A stretch of 16,339 nucleotides of DNA from COMBO-56-21 sp041559015 (lineage in GTDB: Archaea; Thermoplasmatota; Thermoplasmata; UBA10834), in contig JBFFED010000042.1 in assembly GCA_041559015.1 (NCBI GenBank), forward strand, positions 1 through 16,339. The letters run 5' to 3'. The notes beneath the pieces were generated by a model. The model saw only the letters and a program-made list of their open reading frames with translations. It searched no databases and was not told the DNA's origin. A program made the translations under genes and the position numbers. Of this stretch, positions 7,230 through 14,262 are shown in pieces (positions within the stretch are counted from its first letter, which is position 1; the number at the start of each line of letters is the position of its first letter).

Positions 7230-9191
7230 TCACCACCCTCCCCAAGGCAGCACGTAGAGCATCAGCACTAGCAGGGCGACTATGCCTATCACTATCAGAC
7301 TGGCGTATCTCTGGACGTTGCCTGTCTGCGCCTTCCGGATCCTGCCGCCCGTGTTCGCGCCGAGATAAGCGAACCCGTTGACCATGCCGTCGATGACATG
7401 CCTGTCGAACGCGTCCGCGGCCAGCGATAGCCCGTACCACACCTTGTACGCGAAGTCGTCGTAGAACTGGCTTATGTACCATCTGTTCTCGAGCGCCCTC
7501 TGGACCTTCCCCCGGGCGCCCCTGGCGAAGACAGACCGGTCGAACCCTGGCAGGCAGTATATCCTGTACGCGAGCAGTATACCGACGACAGCAAGGACCA
7601 ATGACACATATGTGAGGGGGTCGGTGAATATCTCCGCTGCGATGTCCATCAGGGACTCATGGTGCGCTCCCCCGACGAGGTCGTGTATCGAGCCCTCCAT
7701 GAACGCCTTGAAACCCTCGCCTAAGAACAAGACGAAACCGGAACACATGGCAAGGCCTGCGAGTATCATGAGCGGCACGGTCATCGTCCTGGGGGACTCG
7801 TGTGCGTGGAAGTCCGACCTCTGCTCTCCCGCGAAGGTCATGAACCACATCCTGAACATGTAGAACGCGGTCATGAACGCGGTCGCGATCCCCAGTACCC
7901 AGAGGAGCGTGAATATCCAGTTGAACTCCCCCGCGTGCCAAACGGCCGCGAGCACTTCGTCCTTGCTCCAGAACCCGGATAAGGGTGGCACGCCCGCGAT
8001 AGCCAAGGCTCCGATGAGCATGGTTGTCGAGGTGATCTTCATCTTCTTGTGGAGCCCGCCCATAAGACGCATGTCGTTCGTCCCGACAGCGTGTATCACA
8101 CTGCCCGCGCAGAGGAACAAGAGCGCCTTGAAGAAGGCGTGGTTCATCAGGTGGAAAGTCGCGGCCGTGTATCCGCTCGGGTTGCTTATCTCGATGACCA
8201 AGTAGCCGCCGGCTCCAAGGCCGAGAATCATGTATCCTAGCTGGCTGATGGTACTGTAGGCCAGCACCCTCTTGATATCGTTCGCGGCCAGGGCACATGT
8301 CGCTGCGATGAGCGCTGTGACGCCGCCGATCACCGCGACGAACAACAGGCTCTCGGGGGAATGTATCAGCAGCGGATACGATCGCGCGGTGAGGTACACG
8401 CCCGCCTTGACCATGGTCGCGGCGTGGATCAGGGCCGACACAGTCGTCGGACCCTCCATGGCGTCGGGAAGCCACTCATGCAACGGGAATTGTGCGCTCT
8501 TGCCGATCGCGCCACCGAATATCAGCGCGACGGCGAGGGTCATCATGTCGGTAGGCACCGCGTCCGTGCCACCATCTGCGAACAGGCCCGCGAAGTCGAG
8601 CGTCCCGACGTACTTCAGCAGGATGATGATGCCTGCCATGAACATTATGTCGCCCACACGCGTGACTATGAACGCGCGCTTCGCGGCGCTGGCGGCAGTC
8701 GGACGCTCGTACCAGAACCCGATCAACAGGAACGAGCAGAGGCCCACGAGCTCCCAGAATATGAACATCTCCAGGTAGTTGTCCGCGAGCACAAGACCGT
8801 ACATCACGGAGATGAAGAGCATGATCTCGGCGTAGTATCGGCGTCTCGTCACGCCCTCCTCGTGCATGTATCCGCCGGAGTATATCACAACAAGGGTCCC
8901 CACGACAGAGACTACCACGAGCATGAGCGCCGTCAGTTGGTCGATCCAGATGCCGAAGGTGACTGTGATGTCTCCGATGATCAGCCACGTGAACCTGGGC
9001 GCCCCCACTGTCAGTGTCTGGCCGTTGACCACGTCCCAGACGACCAGGGCGGACAGCACGAAGGCGCCTCCCGCGCCAGCGATGCCGTACCCGCAACCGT
9101 CCTCCCAGCCTAGGGTCCTCTTGGGCAGGAGCGCGATCAGTATGAACGCGAGGAAGGGGAAGACCGGTATCAGCCATGCGTACTCGAGCAT
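7230..9191 (-). CDS. nuoL: NuoL/FpoL, distal antiporter-like subunit of complex I
   Basis: 653 residues. NuoL ends in a long horizontal helix that clamps the antiporter subunits together. Landmarks are FIFWELVGLCSFLLIGFW (143-160), with E146 as the helix-5 Glu; GKSAQFPLHEWLPDAMEGPT (230-249), with K231; HAATMVKAGVYL (257-268); and SGFWSKDEVL (405-414), with the K410/D411 pair. It is about 40 residues longer than E. coli NuoL (613); the extra length lies in the C-terminal half, after the antiporter core. The tail (about 555-653) fits the lateral helix region and a final anchor. ATG start; GAGGTGG lies 5 nt upstream inside the end of nuoK, and one nucleotide separates the two genes. Confidence 0.95.
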   Translation of the reverse strand: MLEYAWLIPVFPFLAFILIALLPKRTLGWEDGCGYGIAGAGGAFVLSALVVWDVVNGQTLTVGAPRFTWLIIGDITVTFGIWIDQLTALMLVVVSVVGTLVVIYSGGYMHEEGVTRRRYYAEIMLFISVMYGLVLADNYLEMFIFWELVGLCSFLLIGFWYERPTAASAAKRAFIVTRVGDIMFMAGIIILLKYVGTLDFAGLFADGGTDAVPTDMMTLAVALIFGGAIGKSAQFPLHEWLPDAMEGPTTVSALIHAATMVKAGVYLTARSYPLLIHSPESLLFVAVIGGVTALIAATCALAANDIKRVLAYSTISQLGYMILGLGAGGYLVIEISNPSGYTAATFHLMNHAFFKALLFLCAGSVIHAVGTNDMRLMGGLHKKMKITSTTMLIGALAIAGVPPLSGFWSKDEVLAAVWHAGEFNWIFTLLWVLGIATAFMTAFYMFRMWFMTFAGEQRSDFHAHESPRTMTVPLMILAGLAMCSGFVLFLGEGFKAFMEGSIHDLVGGAHHESLMDIAAEIFTDPLTYVSLVLAVVGILLAYRIYCLPGFDRSVFARGARGKVQRALENRWYISQFYDDFAYKVWYGLSLAADAFDRHVIDGMVNGFAYLGANTGGRIRKAQTGNVQRYASLIVIGIVALLVLMLYVLPWGGW

Positions 9192-9192
9192 C

Positions 9193-9519
9193 CTACCACC
9201 TCAGGATGTTGATCTTGTCAACATCGATAGTCTGATACCTTCTGTACACCTCGAGCAGGATGGCCAGCCCGACAGCCACTTCCGCAGCGGCGATCGCTAT
9301 TGAGAACAGAGCGAAAACCTGCCCCGAGGCATCTGCCCCGAGCCCTGGGTGAAGCGTGGTGTAGTACGAGCTGAACGCGACCAGGTTGATGTTCGCGGCG
9401 TTGAGCATTATCTCTATGCACATGAGGACGACGATGGCGTTCTTCCTAGTCAGCACGCCGTAGGCGCCGATCGCGAACAGGAGTGAGCTGAAGATGAGCC
9501 AGTACTCTATGTTTATCAT
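9193..9519 (-). CDS. nuoK: NuoK/FpoK, small membrane subunit of complex I
   Basis: 108 residues, three transmembrane helices, close to E. coli NuoK (100). It carries both buried glutamates of the central ion channel, E36 (in CIEIMLNAANIN, 34-45) and E80 (in AAAEVAVGLA, 77-86). The segment LTRKNAIVVLMCIE is typical of the family. It starts at an ATG overlapping the nuoJ2 stop (ATGA), with GGAGGAGG at good spacing in the Glu-rich end of nuoJ2. It stops with TAG one base before nuoL. Confidence 0.95.
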   Translation of the reverse strand: MINIEYWLIFSSLLFAIGAYGVLTRKNAIVVLMCIEIMLNAANINLVAFSSYYTTLHPGLGADASGQVFALFSIAIAAAEVAVGLAILLEVYRRYQTIDVDKINILRW

Positions 9520-9764
9520 TCCTCTGCCTCCTCCTTCGCAAGGAACACGCCACCGAGGAGCGCGACGAGCAACAGTATACCGACCAGCAGGAGGATCAGG
9601 CCGTAGCCACCCGACTCCGAGTCGCCGAACAGGGACATGCCCACGTCCTCGCTGGTAGTCTCATCGATGCCTCCGTCTGGCCAATCGACAGACAATACGG
9701 CGCCGACAAAGATGAGCGCGAAGGCGAGGACTGCGAGTGCCCTGACGACTTTGCTGGCCTTCAT
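9516..9764 (-). CDS. nuoJ2: NuoJ2, C-terminal half of a split NuoJ/FpoJ
   Basis: 82 residues with two hydrophobic helices: VVRALAVLAFALIFVGAVLS (about 6-25) and a Leu/Val-rich one (about 54-76). They are joined by an acidic loop of about 28 residues and followed by a charged KEEAEE tail. Sequence alone is too simple to name. The identity rests on position, between the N-terminal NuoJ half and nuoK, and on the known split of FpoJ in Methanosarcina, where J occurs as two genes. It starts with an ATG at a TAATG junction with nuoJ1, and its TGA overlaps the nuoK ATG. The two clean, coupled junctions argue that this is a real separate gene rather than a frameshift. Confidence 0.85.
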   Translation of the reverse strand: MKASKVVRALAVLAFALIFVGAVLSVDWPDGGIDETTSEDVGMSLFGDSESGGYGLILLLVGILLLVALLGGVFLAKEEAEE

Positions 9765-10024
9765 TACTTCTCACTCTCCATGATCTCGCGCCTTGTGAGC
9801 ATGATGCCGAAGAGGATGACGACTACTACTGCCCCGACATAGACCAGTATCTGCACGATTGCGACGAACTCTGCGCTGAGCATGACGAACATGCACGCCA
9901 CCGCGATGAAGCAAGTCGCGAGCGCGATGACACTGTGCACTATCTCCCTTGCCCTGACGACGAGCATCGCGGAGATGAGCCCGGAAACCGCGAGGAACAA
10001 GAACACGAACATCTCCCAGGTCAC
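9764..10024 (-). CDS. nuoJ1: NuoJ1, N-terminal half of a split NuoJ/FpoJ
   Basis: 86 residues, three helices. NuoJ (ND6) links the quinone chamber to the ion channels. The family core is AIVQILVYVGAVVVVILFG (55-73), the pi-bulged third helix, with the conserved Y62. The N-terminal MFVFLFLAVSGLISAMLVV also fits the first helix. The GTG at 10024 is chosen because it overlaps the nuoI stop (GTGA) and has GGGGGTG 5 nt upstream. A longer reading to 10075 lies inside nuoI and is not family-like. An alternative ATG lies at codon 5. Confidence 0.92.
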   Translation of the reverse strand: MTWEMFVFLFLAVSGLISAMLVVRAREIVHSVIALATCFIAVACMFVMLSAEFVAIVQILVYVGAVVVVILFGIMLTRREIMESEK

Positions 10025-10932
10025 TTCTTCACCCCCGGCATCTCGATGGTCTCGAACTTGCAGACCCGGAAGCACTTACCGCATCCGACGCATTTCTCGA
10101 GCACGAAGACGGCCCGCTTCTTCGGCTTGCCCTTCTTGCCGTCCTTGAGGGTCTTCTCCGTGCCGGGCATCTCCATCATGTAGATTGCATCTGCAGGGCA
10201 CGCGCGCGCGCATGCGCCACACCCGGTGCAGTCCATGAGCAGGAGCTTCGGCTCAGGCATCTCGAAGTACGACTCGTAGACATCCTTCATCTCGATGGCC
10301 TTCTCAGGACAGATGACGGCGCACTTCTCGCAGCCAGTGCATTTGGACAGGCTGATCTCCGGCTTCGATCGGCCAACCTTCTCGATGGGCATCATGGCTA
10401 TGCATATCTCGGGGCACTCGCCGGCGCACTTCTCGCAGCTGGTGCACTTGGACATGTCGAGGATGGGCAGCCTGCGTTTCTCCCTCTCCTCGACGACCTT
10501 GTCTGCGTACGAGTCATCCCTGAGGTCCTTGGGACCGTATCTCAGGTCATCTCTTCCGAAGTCCGCGAGCTCGAAGTCGACCGTGTGGTGCAGGGCGACC
10601 GTCGGACAGACCTCGACGCAGAGCCCGCAGAACAGGCATCTGCCCATGTCAACGCCAGGCCTCTCAATCTTGCCCAGCTCCGGGTCCTCGAGCTTCTCCA
10701 TCCACATGCAGTCGTTGGGGCATATCTGCGCGCAGTTCCCGCACCCTATGCAGCGCTTGAAATCGAGCGTGTGCTTGCCCCTGTAGGTCGGTGGGAGGTC
10801 CAAGATGTGATACGGGTACAGGACAGTGTTCGGCTTCCCCGTGATGAACGACCTGACGAACTGGGTCCCTGATCTGATCATCGGCCTGATGACCAAACCC
10901 TTGGAGTCGGGGGTCTTCTTCCTGTCGGCCAT
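10021..10932 (-). CDS. nuoI: NuoI-like subunit enlarged to six [4Fe-4S] motifs
   Basis: 303 residues; ordinary NuoI/FpoI is about 130-180 residues with two clusters. Residues 1-145 match NuoI: an N-terminal part ending in RGKHTLDFKRC, then CxxCxxCxxxCP motifs at 61-71 and 99-109 and a typical ELADFGRDDLRYG tail. A second module at 155-300 adds four more complete motifs at 163-173, 198-208, 235-245 and 281-291; the last has CK instead of CP. It resembles two fused bacterial-type ferredoxins. All 24 ligand cysteines are present. In complex I, NuoI passes electrons to NuoB and on to quinone. The extension probably lengthens the wire and could receive electrons from soluble ferredoxin, since no NADH or F420 module is encoded here. 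The ATG directly follows the nuoH TAG, with GGGGTGG upstream. Confidence 0.92.
   Translation of the reverse strand: MADRKKTPDSKGLVIRPMIRSGTQFVRSFITGKPNTVLYPYHILDLPPTYRGKHTLDFKRCIGCGNCAQICPNDCMWMEKLEDPELGKIERPGVDMGRCLFCGLCVEVCPTVALHHTVDFELADFGRDDLRYGPKDLRDDSYADKVVEEREKRRLPILDMSKCTSCEKCAGECPEICIAMMPIEKVGRSKPEISLSKCTGCEKCAVICPEKAIEMKDVYESYFEMPEPKLLLMDCTGCGACARACPADAIYMMEMPGTEKTLKDGKKGKPKKRAVFVLEKCVGCGKCFRVCKFETIEMPGVKK
10030..10036 (-). promoter_or_regulatory. Shine-Dalgarno that selects the nuoJ1 GTG start
   Basis: GGGGGTG inside the last nuoI codons, 5 nt before the GTG that overlaps the nuoI stop. Confidence 0.5.
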
Positions 10933-12066
10933 CTAGAACCACCCCATGCTCTTGACAGCGACCGCAATCATCAGGTTGACTATCGCCAGCGGCAGAAGAC
11001 GCTTCCAGCCAATGGCCAGTATCTGGTCGACCCTGACCCTTGGGAGGGACCATCTTGCCCACTCGATCAACACGAAGACTATGTAGGCCTTTATCAGGAA
11101 CCATATCGGGTCCGGGAGGAACGCGGGTCCGTGCCATCCGCCCAGGAACAGTGCGGTCGCGAGTGCACCCCCGATGTACGCCCTCAGATACCCGGTCATC
11201 ATGAACAGGCCGAACCTCATCCCGCAGTACTCCGTCGTCCAGCCCTCGACCAGCTCAGCCTCGGCCTCTGGTAGGTCGAATGGCTGTATCTCCACCTCGG
11301 CTGCCAGGCAGACTATGAATGTAATCAGCCCGATGAAGAGCGGGATGCCGAACCAGACATCGTGCTGGGCGGCCACAATATCCATGAACCCGAAGCTGCC
11401 CGCGAGCAGGAATACGCTCGCGATTGTCAGGAGCATGGGTATCTCGTAGCTCATCATCTGAGCCGCGGATCTCATGCCTCCTATCAGGGTGTACTTGTTG
11501 TTCGAGGACCAGCCCGCGATCAGGATGGAGAACGGTGCTATCGCGAAGAACGCGAACGCTATCAGTGCGCTCGCGCCAACGCCGGTGCTCGCGAGGTCCG
11601 CGTTAGTACCTATGTAGAACTGCCTTCCGAGCGGTATCGTGGCCAGGACCAAGAAGGACGAGCCCACGTAGATTATGGGCGCCAGCAGGAATCCCAGCTT
11701 GTCCGCTTTGGCCGGGGTTATGATCTCCTTGACGAACAGCTTCATGCCATCCGCGAGATTCTGCAACCACCCGCCTATCCTGTAGCCGACATAGTAGGGG
11801 CCATAGAAGTCGAACATCCTGCCCATGAACTTCCGGTCGAGCCAGATGAAATTGAGCACATTGATCAACGCGATGGCGATTATGATGATGACCTCCAGCA
11901 GGATCGCCATCACGGCGATGTGCCCGTGAGTCGCCGCGAAGTCTCCAACGGCAGTGAAGAAGTCCCCGAACCACCAGGGAAGCAGGTCGCCGAGCCAGTA
12001 CCACAGGTTGTTGATCAGGTCGACGAGCCATTCTATGATGCCGTAACAGAAATCGAAGAGGTTCAT
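10933..12066 (-). CDS. nuoH: NuoH/FpoH, quinone-chamber membrane subunit of complex I
   Basis: 377 residues (E. coli 325). NuoH forms the quinone entry tunnel with NuoB and NuoD. Landmarks are WLDRKFMGRMFDFYGPYYVG (75-94), the counterpart of ERKxxGRxQxRxGPxxVG; LQNLADGMKLFVKE (101-114); and QPFDLPEAEAELVEGWTTEY with its acidic loop residues. Two oddities stand out. The N-terminus before the DRK block is about 38 residues longer than in E. coli and rich in Trp. The usual AEY after GMRFxLF reads TGY, so a conserved Glu is missing. The ATG at 12066 is preferred over an upstream extension because AGGTGAT lies just before it, overlapping the nuoD stop. Confidence 0.94.
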   Translation of the reverse strand: MNLFDFCYGIIEWLVDLINNLWYWLGDLLPWWFGDFFTAVGDFAATHGHIAVMAILLEVIIIIAIALINVLNFIWLDRKFMGRMFDFYGPYYVGYRIGGWLQNLADGMKLFVKEIITPAKADKLGFLLAPIIYVGSSFLVLATIPLGRQFYIGTNADLASTGVGASALIAFAFFAIAPFSILIAGWSSNNKYTLIGGMRSAAQMMSYEIPMLLTIASVFLLAGSFGFMDIVAAQHDVWFGIPLFIGLITFIVCLAAEVEIQPFDLPEAEAELVEGWTTEYCGMRFGLFMMTGYLRAYIGGALATALFLGGWHGPAFLPDPIWFLIKAYIVFVLIEWARWSLPRVRVDQILAIGWKRLLPLAIVNLMIAVAVKSMGWF

Positions 12067-12070
12067 GGCA

Positions 12071-13153
12071 TCACCTATCCGTCTCCCCGATGCACATGTC
12101 CAGGCCGCCCATGATTGCCACAACATCTGCCAGCTTGTAGCCTATGAGTATCTTCGGGGCGGCGGACACCGTCACGAAGATCGGGCTCCTGATCTTCATC
12201 CGGTACGGCTTGTCCGTGCCGTCTCCAACGATGTACATCATGCCCTCGCCCCTCGGGTCCTCGACCCTGCCCAGGCCGGTGCCCACAGGGGCGTTCCTTG
12301 GCGCGACGGCCCTCCACTTGCCCTTGGGCATACGCATGACGGCCTGACGGATGAGCTTGCAGCTCTCGTACATCTCATCCATCCTGACCCTGTACCTAGC
12401 GTAGCAATCCCCGTCCGGGTGGGCCGCCGGCTGGAAATCGAGTTCGGGGTACACGCTGTAAGGCATGTCCTTCCTGAGGTCGTAACTGACTCCAGAGGCC
12501 CTGAGCGGAGGACCGGTGACGCCGAGGTTCATCGCGTCCTCCTTCTTCAGTATCCCGACGCCGATGTTCCTCATCATGAAGACCTTCGAGCCCTCGTAGA
12601 GGTCCTCGTACTCCCTGAGCCGCTTCTCCATGAAATCGCAAGCGCGGAGGGAGTCGCGCTCGAAGTCGGGCGGGACGTCGTGAGCGACGCCGCCTATCCT
12701 CGGGTAGTTGTAGGTGAGCCTTGAGCCTGACAGCGCCTGGAGCAGATCGACGAAGACCTCCCTGTCCCTCATCGCATAGAGGAACCCCAGCATCAGCCCG
12801 AGGTCGACCGCATAGGCCGCCAGCCACATTAGGTGGGACGCTATCCTCTGCATCTCTATCGCAGCGACCCTGATGTACTCCGCCCGCTCGGGCACCTCGA
12901 CCCCCATGAGGTCCTCGGCCGCAAGGCAGTACAGGTGGCTCCATGTGAGCGAGGAGCCGTAGCAGAGCCTGTCAGTGATCGGGATTATCTGAGTGTATGT
13001 CCGGTCCTCGCATATCTTCTCGATGCCCCTGTGGAGGTATCCGACCTCTGGCTGAGCGTCGACTATCGTCTCGCCGTCGACCTTCACCCGGAGGTTCCAG
13101 AGCCCGTGGGTCATTGGGTGCTGTGGTCCCATGTTCACCCACATCTCGGCCAC
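12071..13153 (-). CDS. nuoD: NuoD/FpoD, 49-kDa-type subunit of complex I
   Basis: 360 residues, related to the large subunit of [NiFe] hydrogenases; it builds the quinone site next to cluster N2. The beta-hairpin NMGPQHPMTHG (7-17) supplies the quinone-site His, DRLCYGSS (61-68) the matching Tyr (Y65), and GYLHRGIEK (38-46) is typical. The protein ends in LDMCIGETDR, the counterpart of the usual DPVFGEVDR. C64 and C354 fall where the first Cys of the two hydrogenase ligand motifs (RxCGxC and DPCxxC) would be; the second Cys of each is Ser or Glu, so no Ni site is expected. The GTG start follows the nuoC TGA directly and has GGGGGTGA 4 nt upstream. Confidence 0.95.
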   Translation of the reverse strand: MAEMWVNMGPQHPMTHGLWNLRVKVDGETIVDAQPEVGYLHRGIEKICEDRTYTQIIPITDRLCYGSSLTWSHLYCLAAEDLMGVEVPERAEYIRVAAIEMQRIASHLMWLAAYAVDLGLMLGFLYAMRDREVFVDLLQALSGSRLTYNYPRIGGVAHDVPPDFERDSLRACDFMEKRLREYEDLYEGSKVFMMRNIGVGILKKEDAMNLGVTGPPLRASGVSYDLRKDMPYSVYPELDFQPAAHPDGDCYARYRVRMDEMYESCKLIRQAVMRMPKGKWRAVAPRNAPVGTGLGRVEDPRGEGMMYIVGDGTDKPYRMKIRSPIFVTVSAAPKILIGYKLADVVAIMGGLDMCIGETDR

Positions 13154-13663
13154 TCAGTCACCCCCCTTGAAGTCCTTCCTGAGAGGATGGTAGAGGTAGT
13201 CCTGCGGCAGGAGTATGCGTTCGAGCTTCGGGTGGTTGCTGAACCTGATGCCCATCAGGTCGTACGCCTCCCTCTCCTGCCAATTCGCACCGCCCCAAAC
13301 AGAGGAGACAGAATCCACGGATGGGTCGTCCTTCGGGGCGGTCGTTATGAGCTCGAGGACGAGCTTGTGGCTCCAGCTCGCGATGTGGTAGACAACCTCG
13401 AACCGGTTGTCGTACTCAACCGCGGATATCATCGATATGTGCTCAAAGCCGAGGTTGTCCCTCAGCAGTAGACAGGCCCTGTGGAGGTCCCTCCTGTCTA
13501 TCCTGGCACGCACGAGACCGTCCCTGACCTTCTTGAAATCGGTCAGCGTGCTCGGGAAGTTGTCAAGGAGCGTCCTGATGACCATCTCCTCGGGCACATC
13601 GTCCACCCTGCTGATGGCCTTCTCCATGCCCTCAGCCGGGCCTTCCTTCCCCCTCTCCTGCAT
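13154..13663 (-). CDS. nuoC: NuoC/FpoC, 30-kDa-type subunit of complex I
   Basis: 169 residues. NuoC packs against NuoD and NuoB in the peripheral arm. The family signature is WQEREAYDLMGIRFSNHP (128-145) followed by LERILLP (147-153) and a YHPLRKDF end, a good match to the 30-kDa signature (ERE-x-x-DLxGIxFxxHPxLxRIL). The first 25 residues are charged and poorly conserved. The ATG has AGGGGT about 6 nt upstream in a purine-rich 27-nt gap after nuoB. Its last codons supply the Shine-Dalgarno for nuoD. It is a separate gene, not fused to nuoD as in E. coli. Confidence 0.94.
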   Translation of the reverse strand: MQERGKEGPAEGMEKAISRVDDVPEEMVIRTLLDNFPSTLTDFKKVRDGLVRARIDRRDLHRACLLLRDNLGFEHISMISAVEYDNRFEVVYHIASWSHKLVLELITTAPKDDPSVDSVSSVWGGANWQEREAYDLMGIRFSNHPKLERILLPQDYLYHPLRKDFKGGD

Positions 13664-13690
13664 TCTCTTACCCCTTCTTCTCCCTCGCCC

Positions 13691-14185
13691 TCACTTGCCA
13701 GTCAGGAGACCTTTCTTGTTCTCCTTGATCAGATTCTGCAGCTTGATGAAACCATCAATCAAGGCCTCCGGCCTTGCCGGACAGCCTGGAATGTATATAT
13801 CGACCGGTATGAACTGGTCCACGCCCGGGACGATGCTGTAACTCTGCCAGAACGGCCCGCCCGATATCGCGCACTCGCCCATGGCGATGACCCACTTCGG
13901 CTCCGGCATCTGGTCATAGAGCCTCCTGAGGCCCGGCTTGAGCTTCTTGCTGACTGGCCCATTCACCAGGAGCACGTCGCACTGCCTCGGCGTGGAGCGG
14001 TATATGACCCCGAACCGCTGAGCGTCGAACCTGGGGGCGCTCGCGACGGCCATCTCCAGGGCGCAGCACATGATGCCGAAGTGCAGAGGGTAAATCGAAT
14101 TCCTGGTCGCCCAGTTGAAGAAGTCCTTGAGGAGCCAGTCGAGTCCGCTGCCCACCGGGGAGCGCTTGAGGACGCCCTCCAGCAC
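13691..14185 (-). CDS. nuoB: NuoB/FpoB, subunit holding iron-sulfur cluster N2
   Basis: 164 residues. NuoB carries N2, the terminal [4Fe-4S] cluster that reduces quinone. All four ligands are present: the tandem C40-C41 (FGIMCCALEM), C105 (GECAISGG) and C135 (IPGCPARPE). The segment NGPVSKK (75-81) is also typical. The GTG at 14185 is the only canonical start in the frame; its upstream GGTG is weak. The gap to nuoA is 77 nt, the longest in this otherwise tight operon. The nuoB frame stays open through the gap into nuoA without ATG, GTG or TTG, so a longer protein from a non-standard start cannot be excluded. Confidence 0.93.
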   Translation of the reverse strand: MLEGVLKRSPVGSGLDWLLKDFFNWATRNSIYPLHFGIMCCALEMAVASAPRFDAQRFGVIYRSTPRQCDVLLVNGPVSKKLKPGLRRLYDQMPEPKWVIAMGECAISGGPFWQSYSIVPGVDQFIPVDIYIPGCPARPEALIDGFIKLQNLIKENKKGLLTGK

Positions 14186-14262
14186 CTCGTCGCACCACTT
14201 CAGGAAATCCTTGGACCGGAAGGCTAGGACCTGGCCAGCAGCCTGTCCACCCTGGCCGGCTT

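Noticed and set aside
6120..9113. Several plus-strand frames of 80-250 codons opposite nuoM and nuoL
   Set aside because: All are antisense to conserved nuo genes and rich in His, Arg, Glu and Asp with no motifs; they are coding shadows.
9516..10024. A frameshift in a single nuoJ gene
   Set aside because: J1 ends cleanly at a TAATG junction with its own downstream start, J2 is coupled to nuoK, and FpoJ is known to be split in methanogens.
12067..12126. 20-residue N-terminal extension of NuoH
   Set aside because: It lies inside the nuoD end, and the internal ATG has a Shine-Dalgarno at correct spacing.
12071..13153. NuoD being a catalytic [NiFe]-hydrogenase large subunit because of its two cysteines
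   Set aside because: The second Cys of each ligand pair is missing, and the quinone-site His and Tyr of complex I are present, so it belongs to the Nuo/Fpo type.
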